From: Pseudomonas putida
GTDB taxonomy: Bacteria; Pseudomonadota; Gammaproteobacteria; Pseudomonadales; Pseudomonadaceae
NCBI RefSeq assembly: GCF_028682395.1
Contig: NZ_JANHLC010000005.1
Coordinates: forward strand, 62,001-126,000
Direction: 5' to 3'
Length of the DNA stretch: 64,000 bases
Part shown: piece by piece, positions 45,340-59,194 of the stretch
How the letters are laid out: each line of letters begins with the position of its first letter
Position numbering within the stretch: position 1 is the first letter of the stretch
Notes under the pieces: model-generated
What the model was told of the DNA's origin: nothing
Seen by the model: only the letters and a program-made list of their open reading frames with translations
Databases searched by the model: none
Position numbers and translations under genes: made by a program

Positions 45340-45388
45340 ACGGCTCGCGCCTACAGATGACTCAGCGCTGTAGGCGCGAACCGGCTAA
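45340..45388. repeat. REP-type palindrome between ribH and astE
   Basis: GGCTCGCGCCTACAG and CTGTAGGCGCGAACC form a hairpin in the gap between two convergent genes, as is common for Pseudomonas REP units, and may serve as a terminator for both. Confidence 0.65.
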
Positions 45389-45391
45389 CGA

Positions 45392-46402
45392 TCAGACCAA
45401 TGCGGCGCCATTGTCCGGCACCACCAGTATCCCTGCGCGCAAACCATTCTTGACCTTGGGGTTGGGGAAAATGATGCGTGCGCCCTCCTCCTCGACAACC
45501 CAGCGCGTCTGCGCCAGGTCTTCGGCCAGCAAGTAGCCTTTGGGCAACTCGGTGAAGTTCTCGATATCTGCCGGCAAGTGCAGATGGAAGGCATCGCTGT
45601 GCTTGATGATTTCCCGCGCCACGCTAAACAGCTGCAAGCCGTGCAGCGGGTTATCGCCCAACTCGGGCTCACAGCCCTCGATGATCTGCTTGAGGCGCAG
45701 CTCCAGACGCGAAACGTCGACGCCTTCGTTCTGCCCGAACGGCCGGGCCTTGCCCAACTCCAGGGTAAAAGCTTCGGCACCCAGTTTGTCGTAGGTGTAG
45801 GCACTGAACACGATGGACGGTTTGTTCTGCAGCAGCACCGCTTCCATGCCCCCAGCCCGCAGCCGCGCCAATTGCAAACGCGAATGGGCCCGGCCCGGAG
45901 CATAAGGATAGAGCGCAAACTGCTCGATCTTCGAACCCCGAATGGCCGTGTGCAGGTCGTAGTGCAGGCGCTCGCGCTCGGGCAGGCTGAAGAAGGTGGC
46001 CGCCAGGCGCTCCAGCTCACAGGCGCGCAACGCCTCGCTGCCGCTGCTGTGTTCGTGACGGCCGTTGAACAGCCGATTGACGTCCTGATCGATATAGCGC
46101 TCGCCGCGCCGCATGGCCTCGGGATTGCCGAACAGGAACAGAATACGGGCCCGGGGCTTCAAGTCACCGCGGGCAATGTCATGCAAAAGTCGATCAAGCA
46201 GCTCGATGGGAGCTGTCTCGTTGCCATGGATACCGGCCGACAACAGCAGGTCCAGGCCATTATCACGAGCGTCGGGCGGGCGTACTTCCAGCGCGCCCTC
46301 GCTCAGCCAGCGCATCCGCACGCCTTCGACAGTCAGTTGAGTCTTCTCGGCCGGTTCGCGACCGGCGAGGGTCAGTTCAAGCAGTTTGCCGAGGGCGAGC
46401 AT
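45392..46402 (-). CDS. astE: Succinylglutamate desuccinylase
   Basis: The protein is 336 residues. Zinc ligands are in GIHGNETAP (His and Glu) and HYDLHTAI (His), as in the aspartoacylase-like family. It releases succinate and glutamate from N-succinylglutamate, the last step of the arginine succinyltransferase pathway (aruE in Pseudomonas nomenclature). It is the last gene of the operon here, 18 bp after a small His-rich gene. Confidence 0.94.
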   Translation of the reverse strand: MLALGKLLELTLAGREPAEKTQLTVEGVRMRWLSEGALEVRPPDARDNGLDLLLSAGIHGNETAPIELLDRLLHDIARGDLKPRARILFLFGNPEAMRRGERYIDQDVNRLFNGRHEHSSGSEALRACELERLAATFFSLPERERLHYDLHTAIRGSKIEQFALYPYAPGRAHSRLQLARLRAGGMEAVLLQNKPSIVFSAYTYDKLGAEAFTLELGKARPFGQNEGVDVSRLELRLKQIIEGCEPELGDNPLHGLQLFSVAREIIKHSDAFHLHLPADIENFTELPKGYLLAEDLAQTRWVVEEEGARIIFPNPKVKNGLRAGILVVPDNGAALV

Positions 46403-46419
46403 GGCGAGGCATTCCTTTA

Positions 46420-46713
46420 TCAGTGATCGTGGGCGCAGTCAGGACCGTGCACGTGCTCATCGTCACCGGCATCGGCCGGCTCCATTTCCAGCTGCAGGCT
46501 GACCAGGTTGGTCGCCAATGGGCGCAGCAGCAGGTTGGCGTACTCGGCATCGCCTTCTTCGACGTCCACGCCGATCAGCAGTTGGCCGCGGCCGTCGTGT
46601 TGAATCCACAGCTCTTTGCCCTGCCAGATAACGGCAACGCGCGTGCAGGAGGTTTCCAGTTGAGTGCCGTCGGTGTCTTCAAGAATCAGTTGCAGGGTAT
46701 CGCTCATAGTCAT
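46420..46713 (-). CDS. Small conserved protein in the arginine catabolic operon, His-rich tail
   Basis: The protein is 97 residues (95 from the second Met). The body is beta-rich ([18 protein letters not shown]) with no membrane segment. The C-terminus [15 protein letters not shown] packs four His and one Cys with acids, a likely metal-binding tail. A counterpart is found at the same place between aruB and aruE in P. aeruginosa (established from operon structure, function unknown). A role in delivering zinc to AstE is speculation. Confidence 0.75.
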   Translation of the reverse strand: MTMSDTLQLILEDTDGTQLETSCTRVAVIWQGKELWIQHDGRGQLLIGVDVEEGDAEYANLLLRPLATNLVSLQLEMEPADAGDDEHVHGPDCAHDH

Positions 46714-46769
46714 GCTCTCATCTGGGAATTGAAGCTGCGCCTCGGCCCTGTTCGGGTCGAGGCCGCGGC

Positions 46770-48116
46770 TCAGTCGATCTGGAATGGATAAACCGCGCCC
46801 AGTTTAAGGATTTGCGTCAATTCATCCAGTGCCGTCCGGCATTCGACCAGCAATTGCGGGTCGGCCAGGTCGGTTTCGCTCAGGCTGTCGCGGTAGTGCT
46901 TTTCGACCCACTGGGTCAGCGTGGCGTAGAGCGGTGCCGTCATGATCACGCCCGGATTGACCGCCGCCAGCTCGGTTTCCTTGAGCGCCACGCGCAAGCG
47001 CAGGCACGCCGGGCCACCACCGTTCTGCATGCTTTGCTTGAGGTCGAAGACCTTCACCTCGCGGATCGGGCCGCCCGCAGCCAGCAGCTCCTGCAGATAG
47101 CTCCAGACGCGCGGATTGCTGCGGCACTCCTCGGGCACGATCAACAGCATCGAGCCATCGTCACGGCTCAACAGTTGGCTGTTGAACAGATAGGAACGCA
47201 CGGCGTCCTCCACGGCCACCTGGGCGCGTGGCACGCAGATCGATTGGAAATTGCCGCCGCGCTTGGCCAGCTTGGCCTGCAACTCAGCGAGCATGGGTTC
47301 GGTATTGAGGAAGGCGTCCTCGTGATGGAACAGCAATTCGCCGTTACCCACCGCAATCACATCGTTGTGAAACACGCCCTGGTCGATCACGGCCGGGTTC
47401 TGCTGGGCAAAGACCACGCCATCGGCGCTCAGGCCGTGCAAGCGGGCGACGGCCTGAGACGCTTCGAGCGTCTGGCGGGCCGGGTACTTTTGTGGCGCGG
47501 GGTAGCGCGTGTCGAAGGCGCTGCGGCCGAAGACAAAGAACTCGACCCCCGCTTCACCGTAGTCACGGCAGAAACGGGTGTGGTTGGCGGCCCCTTCATC
47601 GCCAAACTGGGCCACCGCCGGCAGCGCCGCGTGATGGGCGAAATGCCGGGTATCCGCGAACATCGCCGCCAGTACGCGGCTGGTGGTCGGGTGCTCGATG
47701 CTGCGGTGGTATTTGCAATTGAGGTTGGCGGCGGTGAAATGCACGCGACCATCGGCAGTATCGGCGCTTGGGCTGACCGTACCGGCATTGGCGACCCACA
47801 TGCTCGACGCCGAGCAACTGGCGGCCAGCAACGGCATGGCGTCCCGGGCGGCCTGGGCAATCACCTGGGCATCGCTGCCGGCAAAACCGAGGCGGCGCAG
47901 ACCGGCAACATCAGGGCGTTCCTGGGGGGCAAGCACACCCTGGACAAAGCCCATCTCCATCAGCGCCTTCATTTTCGCCAGCCCTTGCAGCGCCGCTTCC
48001 TTGGGGTTGGACGCCTGCTGGCTGTTGCTCTGGGACGCGACGTTACCGTAGGACAGACCGCCGTAGTTATGGGTCGGGCCTACAAGACCGTCAAAATTGA
48101 CTTCATAGGATTTCAT
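46770..48116 (-). CDS. astB: N-succinylarginine dihydrolase
   Basis: The protein is 448 residues from an ATG at 48116 giving [20 protein letters not shown], the family N-terminus. [10 protein letters not shown] and the Cys-containing [12 protein letters not shown] near the C-terminus are the pentein-fold catalytic His and Cys region. It hydrolyses succinylarginine to succinylornithine, 2 NH3 and CO2 (aruB in Pseudomonas). It is separated from astD by a REP pair. Confidence 0.94.
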   Translation of the reverse strand: MKSYEVNFDGLVGPTHNYGGLSYGNVASQSNSQQASNPKEAALQGLAKMKALMEMGFVQGVLAPQERPDVAGLRRLGFAGSDAQVIAQAARDAMPLLAASCSASSMWVANAGTVSPSADTADGRVHFTAANLNCKYHRSIEHPTTSRVLAAMFADTRHFAHHAALPAVAQFGDEGAANHTRFCRDYGEAGVEFFVFGRSAFDTRYPAPQKYPARQTLEASQAVARLHGLSADGVVFAQQNPAVIDQGVFHNDVIAVGNGELLFHHEDAFLNTEPMLAELQAKLAKRGGNFQSICVPRAQVAVEDAVRSYLFNSQLLSRDDGSMLLIVPEECRSNPRVWSYLQELLAAGGPIREVKVFDLKQSMQNGGGPACLRLRVALKETELAAVNPGVIMTAPLYATLTQWVEKHYRDSLSETDLADPQLLVECRTALDELTQILKLGAVYPFQID

Positions 48117-48176
48117 CGGCGAGGCTCCACGAAAATCTGTTGTTATAGGTATCAATAGCTAAACGAAGCTGGAGAT

Positions 48177-48240
48177 TCGCGAGCCGGCGGGCTCCTACAG
48201 GCACCCTGCCCCTCTTGTAGGAGCGAGCCGGCTCGCGAGC
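48177..48240. repeat. REP pair (inverted) between astD and astB
   Basis: TCGCGAGCCGGCGGGCTCC and, inverted, GGAGCGAGCCGGCTCGCGA flank a short centre. The GAGCCGGC...CTCCTACA form is the common Pseudomonas REP. It lies inside an operon and may affect relative expression. Confidence 0.8.
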
Positions 48241-48250
48241 CTTACCCGAA

Positions 48251-50754
<2,504 letters not shown>

Positions 50755-50824
50755 GCTATCTCCTCAAGCGGGCACCCCCGGGGCACCACGCGAAACTCGC
50801 TGCTTTCCAGGCTGGGACCAGCCG

Positions 50825-51841
50825 TTAAACCGCCACCAGGCGGACGCTGGCACCCTCGCCGACGCCCAGGGCCTCGGCGGCTTCAAGATCCAGGGTGACC
50901 GGCTTACCCGGCGCCCAGTCCAGTTCGAGCAAGACCGCGCGGTAGTCCTGCAACTGCCCGTTGGCGACCAGGTACTGGCGTCCACCTTTGCTCAGTTCAC
51001 CGAGCTTCACCGGCACCACACGGCTCTGGGCGATCGAGCGGATGCCCGAAACCCGTGCATGCAGGGTCGGCCCGCCATCGAAGATATCGATGTAATGATC
51101 GGTCTCGAAGCCTTCGCGCATCAGGATATCGAAGGTGATCTGCGCCCGCGGATGGACCTGGCCCATGGCTTCCTGCGCGGCGTCCGGCAGCAACGGCACG
51201 TAGATCGGGTAGTGCGGCATCAGTTCGGCAAGAAAGGTCCGGCTCTTCAGGCCGCACAGACGCTCGGCCTCGGCATAGTTGAGGTCGAAGAAGTTGCGGC
51301 CGATGGCGTCCCAAAATGGCGAATCGCCATTTTCGTCGCTGTAACCGACGATCTCGGTCACCACCGAGTCGGCGAACCGCTCCGGGTGGCTGGCGACAAA
51401 CAGCAGGCGGCCGCGGGAGTTGAGCTCGGACCAGCTCGACCCGACCAGCTCCGGGACCACGTAGAAGCTGGTCAGCAGGCTGTTGCCGGTCAGGTCATGA
51501 CACTGCGACAAGACATGGATCTTGTTGTGGATCTTCAGCTCGCGCGAGGCATGCACAAAGGTCTCGTTACGAAAGCTGTAGAATGGTTCCGAGTAACCGG
51601 CCGACGCCACAATCGCCGAGCAGCCGACCAGCTTGCCGCTGGTGCTGTCCTCGAGTACGAAGAAATAGCTTTCCTCGCCATTGAAGCTGACTTCGGCCGC
51701 GAACGAAGCTTCCGACGCTGCGATCTTGTCTCGCAGGCGCTCGGTATCGTCCGGCAAGGAAGTGACACCAATCGGACTATCCGCAGCCAGACGCTGTACC
51801 TCGCCCAGATCAGCCATTTGCGCGGGGCGCATCACCAGCAT
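50825..51841 (-). CDS. aruF: Arginine/ornithine N-succinyltransferase, alpha subunit
   Basis: The protein is 338 residues from an ATG at 51841 (MLVMRPAQMADLGEVQR). It shares with AruG the GVTSLPDDTERL, SDENGDSPFWDAIGRNFF and YIDIFDGGPTLHA segments. It is the partner subunit of the succinyltransferase. The two-subunit form is typical of Pseudomonas, whereas E. coli has a single AstA. Confidence 0.95.
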   Translation of the reverse strand: MLVMRPAQMADLGEVQRLAADSPIGVTSLPDDTERLRDKIAASEASFAAEVSFNGEESYFFVLEDSTSGKLVGCSAIVASAGYSEPFYSFRNETFVHASRELKIHNKIHVLSQCHDLTGNSLLTSFYVVPELVGSSWSELNSRGRLLFVASHPERFADSVVTEIVGYSDENGDSPFWDAIGRNFFDLNYAEAERLCGLKSRTFLAELMPHYPIYVPLLPDAAQEAMGQVHPRAQITFDILMREGFETDHYIDIFDGGPTLHARVSGIRSIAQSRVVPVKLGELSKGGRQYLVANGQLQDYRAVLLELDWAPGKPVTLDLEAAEALGVGEGASVRLVAV

Positions 51842-51974
51842 GGTGTCACTCCTTTTCAAGCAGGTCGGCCACATCAGCCGACACAGGGAAAAAAATACCG
51901 GGCATACCCGGTACAGAAAATAGGTCTCGACGCCAGCCCTGACAGGCCGGCGCCGAGTGGCACCGCCGACCGAA

Positions 51975-53315
<1,341 letters not shown>

Positions 53316-53325
53316 TTACCTGGGT

Positions 53326-53341
53326 TTACGGCAATGCGACA
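53326..53341 (-). promoter_or_regulatory. ArgR-type half-site upstream of aruC (distal)
   Basis: TGTCGCATTGCCGTAA on the minus strand, again TGTCGC-N8-AA. Together with the proximal copy it marks the aru control region within the 330-bp gap (53196-53525). A third, degenerate TGCGAC lies just upstream of it. Confidence 0.6.
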
Positions 53342-53525
53342 AATACCGTCGCAAAGGCGCAGTTTAAACCGCTTAAGGGGATGAGCGGCAGGGTCTGGCG
53401 GGATTTGATTTAACGGCCCAGGTAGCACAATCGCCCACTTTTAATGCAGACGCACGCCCTTCGCGCCGGCACCGGCGAACTGAACGGATCGCCAGCCAGC
53501 GCGATGCTGCAAAAGGAGTAGAGGC

Positions 53526-54509
53526 TTAACCGCGTTCGGCCGGGACCGATGACAGCTCGAACGGGCTGCTGCTGCGACGCTGGTTACGGTCTTCGCGCGG
53601 CGTCGCGCCAAAGAAATTGCGGTACGCGCTGGAGAAGTGCGGCCCCGAGGAAAAACCGCAGGACAGCCCGATCTGGATAATCGATTTGCTGGTTTGCATC
53701 AGCATCTGCCGCGCCTTGTTCAATCGCAACTCCAGGTAGTACTGGCTCGGCACACGATTGAGGTATTGCTTGAAGATGCGCTCCAACTGCCGACGGGACA
53801 CGCAGACATGCTGGGCAATTTCGTCGGTGGTCAAAGGCTCTTCGATATTCGCCTCCATCAGCAGCACGGCCTGAGTCAGCTTGGGGTGGCTGGACCCCAG
53901 GCGATTCTGCAATGGGATACGCTGGCGTTCGCCGCCTTCGCGGATCCGCTCGACCACCAGTTCTTCCGAGACCGCGCCCGCCAACTCGGCACCATGGTCG
54001 CGCGCCAACACCGCCAGCAGCAAATCCAGGACCGACATCCCGCCGCAGGCCGTCAGGCGATCACGGTCCCAATCGAACAGATGGCTGGTAGCAATGACTT
54101 TAGGAAAGCGCTCGGCAAAATCATCCTGCCAACGCCAGTGCACCGCGGCCCGATAACCGTCGAGCAGGCCCAGCTGTGCCAACGGATACACCCCAGCCGA
54201 CAGACCACCAATCACACAGCCGGCCCGCACCAGTTGCTTGAGCGCACTGCCCAGCGGCGTGGCCAGGGTGGCCGGCGGTTCGTCGGCCAGTAGAAACAAC
54301 TTCTGACACCCTTCCAGCTTCCCCGCCCACGGTTCTCCCGGCAGTTGCCAGGCGCCCCCTTCCAGGGGCGGCTCGGCCTGGAGAAACAGCAGCTCATAGG
54401 ACACGTCCGGATGCACCCGCTGAGCAACACGCAAGGCCTCCTCGGCCAGCGCCAGCGTCAAGGCTTTAGTGCTGGGCCAAATCAGGAAACCAATTCGATG
54501 GGCAGTCAT
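53526..54509 (-). CDS. argR: ArgR, AraC/GATase-like arginine regulator
   Basis: The protein is 327 residues from an ATG at 54509 (MTAHRIGFLIWPSTKAL). The N-terminal part is a DJ-1/PfpI-like glutamine-amidotransferase fold (GAVIGGLSAG-like GCVIGGLSAGVYPLA). The C-terminal part is an AraC DNA-binding domain with two HTH (AQHVCVSRRQLERIFKQYL, then IIQIGLSCGFSSGPHFSSAY). In Pseudomonas it activates the aru and aot operons with arginine. It lies at the end of aot and upstream of aru on the same strand, as in P. aeruginosa. Confidence 0.94.
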   Translation of the reverse strand: MTAHRIGFLIWPSTKALTLALAEEALRVAQRVHPDVSYELLFLQAEPPLEGGAWQLPGEPWAGKLEGCQKLFLLADEPPATLATPLGSALKQLVRAGCVIGGLSAGVYPLAQLGLLDGYRAAVHWRWQDDFAERFPKVIATSHLFDWDRDRLTACGGMSVLDLLLAVLARDHGAELAGAVSEELVVERIREGGERQRIPLQNRLGSSHPKLTQAVLLMEANIEEPLTTDEIAQHVCVSRRQLERIFKQYLNRVPSQYYLELRLNKARQMLMQTSKSIIQIGLSCGFSSGPHFSSAYRNFFGATPREDRNQRRSSSPFELSSVPAERG

Positions 54510-54636
54510 GGGCGGGCAATCCGAAACAAAAACAGGATGAAAGGGCCGAGCGCAGCCATTACCACCATAGACCAGGCCGCGCGCGTGGCGCAGCATGACC
54601 TATTTTGGTGCATAGCGGCAGCACGAACCGCGACAA

Positions 54637-55401
54637 TTACTTCAGGCTACCCGACAGAAATTGCTGCAGGCGCTCGGACTGCGGATTGACCAGGACTTCG
54701 CGTGGATTGCCGCGCTCTTCCACGACACCTTTGTGCAGAAATACCAACTGGTTGGAGACTTCACGGGCAAAGCCCATTTCATGGGTTACCACAACCATCG
54801 TCCGACCTTCCTGAGCCAGCGCCTGCATGACCTTGAGCACGTCCCCCACCAGCTCGGGATCGAGCGCCGAGGTCGGCTCATCGAACAGCATGACTTCCGG
54901 CTCCATGGCCAGCGCCCGGGCAATCGCCACGCGCTGCTGCTCGCCGCCGGACATATGCCCCGGATAGGCATCCTTGCGGTGGGACACGCCGACTTTCGCC
55001 AGGTAGTGTTCGGCCTTTTCCAACGCTTCCTTTTTCGACAGCCCGAGCACGTGCACCGGCGCCTCGATAATGTTCTCCAGGGCCGTCATATGCGACCACA
55101 GGTTGAAATGCTGGAACACCATGGACAGGCGCGAGCGCATGCGCTGCAACTGCTTGGGATCGGCCGCCTTGAGCGCGCCATCCTTGTTCGGCACCAGCTT
55201 CAACTCTTCGTTGTTGAGCAGGATCTTGCCGGCATGGGGTTGTTCGAGCAGGTTGATACAGCGCAGGAAAGTACTCTTGCCGGAGCCGCTCGAGCCGATG
55301 ATGCTGATCACATCGCCAGCGGCGGCCGCCAGGGAAACACCCTTGAGCACTTCGTGACTGCCATAGCGTTTATGCAGGTCTTGGACTTCAAGCTTGTACA
55401 T
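54637..55401 (-). CDS. aotP: Arginine/ornithine ABC transporter, ATP-binding protein
   Basis: The protein is 254 residues from an ATG at 55401. Walker A is GSSGSGKSTFL, signature LSGGEQQR-like HMSGGEQQRVAIARAL, Walker B LFDEPTSALDPEL. It is of the HisP/GlnQ polar amino acid type and powers uptake of arginine and ornithine with AotQ, AotM and AotJ. argR follows after 127 bp. Confidence 0.95.
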   Translation of the reverse strand: MYKLEVQDLHKRYGSHEVLKGVSLAAAAGDVISIIGSSGSGKSTFLRCINLLEQPHAGKILLNNEELKLVPNKDGALKAADPKQLQRMRSRLSMVFQHFNLWSHMTALENIIEAPVHVLGLSKKEALEKAEHYLAKVGVSHRKDAYPGHMSGGEQQRVAIARALAMEPEVMLFDEPTSALDPELVGDVLKVMQALAQEGRTMVVVTHEMGFAREVSNQLVFLHKGVVEERGNPREVLVNPQSERLQQFLSGSLK

Positions 55402-55433
55402 GCGGTCGGTTCTCACAAAAGCGGTCAGGTCAG

Positions 55434-56546
55434 TCAGTCGTTGAGCAGGCGCCCGTGGCGCAGAGGCTCGCGCCCCGCCACCTTGGCCAGCCAGAAACCG
55501 GGTTGGGCATAACGTAGCCGTTCAACGGCAAACAACACGCCGGCGGTGCCGGCACAGACCGTGCTGACACGGTCGGACAAAGGATCGATCACCTCGAACA
55601 GCGGCTCACCCACCGCCACCCGCGCGCCCGCCGGCTGCAGGAAGCTGATCACACCGGGGTGCGGGGCAAAGAGCAGCTCGGTACCTTCGAAGGGCAGGCC
55701 TTCGCAAGGCTCATGGGCTGGCGCCGGCCAGTCACCCAGAATCAAGCCCTGCTCGGCCAGAAATGCCAGGATACCTTCAGCATGGGTCCGAGCCTCGGCG
55801 CGACCGGTATCGGCCTGCCCGCCCAACTCCAGGGTGGTTGCCAGGCAGGCCAGGGGAATCTGCGCCTCGGGAAACCGGCGAGACAGCTGCAGCCAGGGCA
55901 GCGAGCAAGCCTCATCGAACGAACTGCCCCCCGAATCTTCGGCCAGCAACGCGACCTGCATATTCAGGTGCGCGGACAGAGAACGCCACTGAGGCCAATG
56001 CTGGGGCAACGCATACATATGCAGCGCCGCCTCGGCATCGCAATGCAGGTCGAGCACCACATCGGCGTCACAGGCATGGGCCAGCAGCACACGCTGCAGG
56101 CCCTGCAACGAACTCACCGGGGCTGGCAAGGCGGCAAGCGCCTCGCCCATGGCCTGGCGAATCAGGTGGATATTGGCATGTGGATCGTCACCCAACCGCC
56201 CCTCGACAGCGCTCGCCACCGGCGTACTCAACTCGACGAAGTCGCGATTGAAGTTTTTCCCACTGCCGAATTCGAAGCGCCCCTGATGGGCACCCTGCAA
56301 CAATTGGTCAAGCCCCAGGGGGTTGGCCACCGGCACCAACTCGATCACGCCATTGAGCAGGCCCTGCGCTTCCAACTCCAGCAGACGCTTCTTCAGCTCC
56401 CAGGCCGTGCGCACCCCCGGCAACTCGTCGGCATGCAGGCTGGCCTGGATATAGGCCTTGCGCTCGCCCTGACCAAAGCGGAACACCGTCAAGTGGCGCT
56501 CGCTGCCCAGGCTACTCCAGGGCAGCGGATGATCGATGCGCTCCAT
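55434..56546 (-). CDS. aotO: Succinylglutamate desuccinylase/aspartoacylase family protein AotO
   Basis: The protein is 370 residues from an ATG at 56546. ASLHADELPG and DLHCDAEAALHMY carry the His/Glu/His zinc ligands of the AstE/aspartoacylase family. Its place inside the aot transporter operon between aotM and aotP is the same as in P. aeruginosa. It is not required for arginine uptake there, and its substrate is unknown. Its stop lies 32 bp before the aotP start. Confidence 0.88.
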   Translation of the reverse strand: MERIDHPLPWSSLGSERHLTVFRFGQGERKAYIQASLHADELPGVRTAWELKKRLLELEAQGLLNGVIELVPVANPLGLDQLLQGAHQGRFEFGSGKNFNRDFVELSTPVASAVEGRLGDDPHANIHLIRQAMGEALAALPAPVSSLQGLQRVLLAHACDADVVLDLHCDAEAALHMYALPQHWPQWRSLSAHLNMQVALLAEDSGGSSFDEACSLPWLQLSRRFPEAQIPLACLATTLELGGQADTGRAEARTHAEGILAFLAEQGLILGDWPAPAHEPCEGLPFEGTELLFAPHPGVISFLQPAGARVAVGEPLFEVIDPLSDRVSTVCAGTAGVLFAVERLRYAQPGFWLAKVAGREPLRHGRLLND

Positions 56547-56548
56547 GC

Positions 56549-57247
56549 TCAGTGCTTCCGCGGGGCGAGGTAGCCCAGCCAGCGACGCTCGGCCAGCTTG
56601 AACAGGCGCACCAGGATAAAGGTCAGGCACAGATAGAACACGCCGGCCGTGATGTAGGCCTCGAACGGCAGGTAATACTGGGCGTTGACCGTGCGCGCGG
56701 CACCGGTGATATCGATCAACGTGACGATGGACGCCAGGCTGGTGGTCTGCAGCATCATGATCACTTCATTGCTGTACTGCGGCAGTGCACGACGCAAGGC
56801 AGAAGGCAGCAGAATCCGCCGGTACATCTTGATCCTGGACATGCCCATGGCCTTGGCCGCCTCGATCTCGCCGTTGGGCGTGGCCCGCAAGCTACCGGCG
56901 ATGATTTCCGCGGTGTAGGCACTGGTATTGATGGCAAAGGCCAGGCAGGCACAGAAGGTCGCACTGGACAGCCACGGCCAGAGAAAGCTCTCGCGCACCG
57001 CCTCGAACTGGGCCAGGCCGTAGTAGATCAGGAACAGTTGCACCAGCATCGGCGTGCCGCGAATCACGTAGGTGAACAACCAGGCGCTCATGTTGACCAG
57101 CGGCTGCTTGGACACCCGCATCAGACCCAGGGGCAGCGCCGCAAGCAGGCCAAAGAACAGCGAAATCAGCAGCAGCTTCAGGGTGGTCAGCAGGCCATCA
57201 AAGTACAGCGGCAGGCTGTCCCAGATGACGTTGTAGTCGAAGATCAT
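56549..57247 (-). CDS. aotM: Arginine/ornithine ABC transporter permease
   Basis: The protein is 232 residues with about five membrane segments. It has the HisM-type EIIAGSLRATPNGEIEAAKA and AMGMSRIKMYRRILLPSALR region (the EAA loop that contacts AotP). YVIRGTPMLVQLFLIYYG is the usual permease signature. Its start overlaps aotQ by 4 bp. Confidence 0.94.
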   Translation of the reverse strand: MIFDYNVIWDSLPLYFDGLLTTLKLLLISLFFGLLAALPLGLMRVSKQPLVNMSAWLFTYVIRGTPMLVQLFLIYYGLAQFEAVRESFLWPWLSSATFCACLAFAINTSAYTAEIIAGSLRATPNGEIEAAKAMGMSRIKMYRRILLPSALRRALPQYSNEVIMMLQTTSLASIVTLIDITGAARTVNAQYYLPFEAYITAGVFYLCLTFILVRLFKLAERRWLGYLAPRKH

Positions 57248-57933
57248 AGATCAGCCGCCCTTACGCCTACCGAGTAGCGCTTCTCAAGGTGACGCAATGC
57301 CAGCAGCGAGACACTGGTAATCACCAGGTACATGGCTGCCACTGCGAGGAAGAAGGTGAAAGGCTCACGCGTGGCATCGGCTGCCTGCTTGGCCTTGAAC
57401 ATCATGTCTTGCAGGCCGACCACGGAAATCAGCGCGGTTGCCTTGGTCAGTACCAGCCAGTTGTTGGTAAAGCCGGGAATCGCCAGGCGAATCATCTGCG
57501 GCACCATCACCCGGAAGAACACCTGAAAACCACTCATGCCGTAAGCCATGCCGGCTTCGGCCTGCCCTTTGGGGATCGCCATGAAGGCCCCGCGAAAGGT
57601 TTCCGACAGGTAGGCACCAAAGATAAAACCCAGGGTACCGATCCCGGCCGCCAGCGGGTTCAGGTCGATGTAGTCATCAAAGCCCAGCAGCGGCGCGATG
57701 CGATTGAGCAGGTCCTGACCGCCATAGAAAATCAGCAAAATCAGCACCAGATCGGGAATACCGCGAATAACCGTGGAATAGAGATCGCCCAGCCAGGCCA
57801 GCCAACGAATCGGCGACAGGCGCAGTGCGACCCCGATCAGACCCAGAACAATGGCCAAGGCCATGGACGACAAGGCCAGCTGAAGCGTCAGCCAAGCGCC
57901 ATCGAGGATGACAGCCCCGTAGCCTTTCAACAT
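57244..57933 (-). CDS. aotQ: Arginine/ornithine ABC transporter permease
   Basis: The protein is 229 residues, HisQ-type. VIRGIPDLVLILLIFYGGQ and the EAA loop AIPKGQAEAGMAYGMSG are present, and five membrane segments are visible. It pairs with AotM. A hairpin lies between it and aotJ upstream. Confidence 0.94.
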   Translation of the reverse strand: MLKGYGAVILDGAWLTLQLALSSMALAIVLGLIGVALRLSPIRWLAWLGDLYSTVIRGIPDLVLILLIFYGGQDLLNRIAPLLGFDDYIDLNPLAAGIGTLGFIFGAYLSETFRGAFMAIPKGQAEAGMAYGMSGFQVFFRVMVPQMIRLAIPGFTNNWLVLTKATALISVVGLQDMMFKAKQAADATREPFTFFLAVAAMYLVITSVSLLALRHLEKRYSVGVRAADL

Positions 57934-57962
57934 GATTCAGGTCCTCGAAAATTGGGATGAAA

Positions 57963-58003
57963 AAATGGCGCAAACCGCAGAGATCCTGTTGCTTGCGCCA
58001 TTT
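57963..58003 (-). terminator. Attenuator-like hairpin between aotJ and aotQ
   Basis: AAATGGCGCAA (57963-57973) pairs perfectly with TTGCGCCATTT (57993-58003) across a 19-base loop, in the 92-bp gap after aotJ. Such stems usually let more binding protein than permease be made. Confidence 0.6.
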
Positions 58004-58025
58004 CGGACTTACCGCTGCGACGTAT

Positions 58026-58802
58026 TTACTTACCGTAAATGTCGAAGTCGAAATACTTGTCCTGGATTTGCTTGTACTTGCCGTTCTCGCGAATGGCCGC
58101 AATAGCGCCATTGATCCGGTCGAGATTGGCCTTGTCGCCTTTCCGGACCGCGATGCCGATACCGTCACCGAAGTACTTCTCATCGGTAAAGGCCGGGCCT
58201 ACAAAGGCAAAGCCTTTGCCAGCGTCGGTTTTCAGGAAGCCATCGTTGAGCAGGGTGGCATCGGCCACGGTGCCATCGAGGCGACCGGCCGCCACGTCGA
58301 GGTAGATTTCGTTCTGCGAGCTGTAAGGCTTGATTTCAGCCCCCAGCGGCTTGAGGACTTCATCGGCAAAGCGGTTGTGGATCGAACCGCGCTGCACGCC
58401 GATTTTCTTGCCCTTGAGCTCGGCCAGGTTGTCGCCAACAGTCGTACCGTCCTTCATCACCAGACGCGCTGGAGTGTTGTAGTACTTGTTGGTGAAATCG
58501 ACAGACTTCTTACGATCATCGGTAATCGACATGGAGGACAGGATGGCGTCGATCTTGCGCACCTTCAGAGCCGGGATCAGGCCATCGAACTCCTGCTCGA
58601 CCCAAACGCACTTGACCTTCATCTCTTCGCACAGGGCATTGCCGATGTCGTAGTCGAAACCGACGATGCTGCCGTCCGGCGCCTTGGAGGCGAACGGAGG
58701 GTAGGCTGCCTCGATACCAATTTTCAGAGGCTTTTCATCGGCGAATGTTGGCAAGGACAGTACGGACAGTGCCAGGGCGCCAAGAAGCACGAGTTTCTTC
58801 AT
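58026..58802 (-). CDS. aotJ: Arginine/ornithine ABC transporter periplasmic binding protein
   Basis: The protein is 258 residues. A signal peptide ([21 protein letters not shown]) is cut after residue 21 or so. The mature part has [16 protein letters not shown] and [19 protein letters not shown], typical of the lysine-arginine-ornithine binding proteins. It captures arginine or ornithine in the periplasm. It is the first gene of the aot operon and is preceded by an ArgR-like site. Confidence 0.95.
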   Translation of the reverse strand: MKKLVLLGALALSVLSLPTFADEKPLKIGIEAAYPPFASKAPDGSIVGFDYDIGNALCEEMKVKCVWVEQEFDGLIPALKVRKIDAILSSMSITDDRKKSVDFTNKYYNTPARLVMKDGTTVGDNLAELKGKKIGVQRGSIHNRFADEVLKPLGAEIKPYSSQNEIYLDVAAGRLDGTVADATLLNDGFLKTDAGKGFAFVGPAFTDEKYFGDGIGIAVRKGDKANLDRINGAIAAIRENGKYKQIQDKYFDFDIYGK

Positions 58803-58969
58803 CTTAGAACTCCATCGGTAAAGGGCGAAAACGGCAGAGTGAGCGACAGCCCAATTTGCGAATGAGTCAATGGAAAAGCGGCGCTTCGTCCTACAGAGTT
58901 GATTAAAAAATCAACACGGGCAGCAACGGGCGAGTGATCGGCATTTTAACGACAGCCCCGAAGCCGATA

Positions 58970-58985
58970 TTTCTTCAATGCGACA
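58970..58985 (-). promoter_or_regulatory. ArgR-type half-site upstream of aotJ
   Basis: TGTCGCATTGAAGAAA on the minus strand fits TGTCGC-N8-AA exactly, about 170 bp upstream of the aotJ start. Confidence 0.5.
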
Positions 58986-59169
58986 ACTAATTACAGAAGC
59001 ACTGAGAACTGCGATCGAGGATATTGACAGCTCTCGAAATTCATGCAAGAGCAAAAAGCATAGAACCGATAATAACTGCAAATAGCGGGCCTATTATTGG
59101 CAAAGCCTTCTATTCCGGCAAGTCCAGCGTTCAGCATTGTTTATTTCGCGCGCCCTACCGTCCCAAAAC

Positions 59170-59194
59170 GGGGCGCAGCGTTTCCCTGCGCCCC
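59170..59194. terminator. Terminator-like hairpin downstream of acsA
   Basis: GGGGCGCAG and CTGCGCCCC form a 9-bp stem with a 7-base loop, flanked by AAAA on the left and CCTTTT on the right, so it could work on either strand. It may be a second stop for acsA or the end of an unseen small RNA. Confidence 0.45.

Noticed and set aside
58843..58954. Two further TGTCG motifs upstream of aotJ as ArgR sites
   Set aside because: They lack the AA after N8 and are not in 21-bp spacing with the site at 58970.
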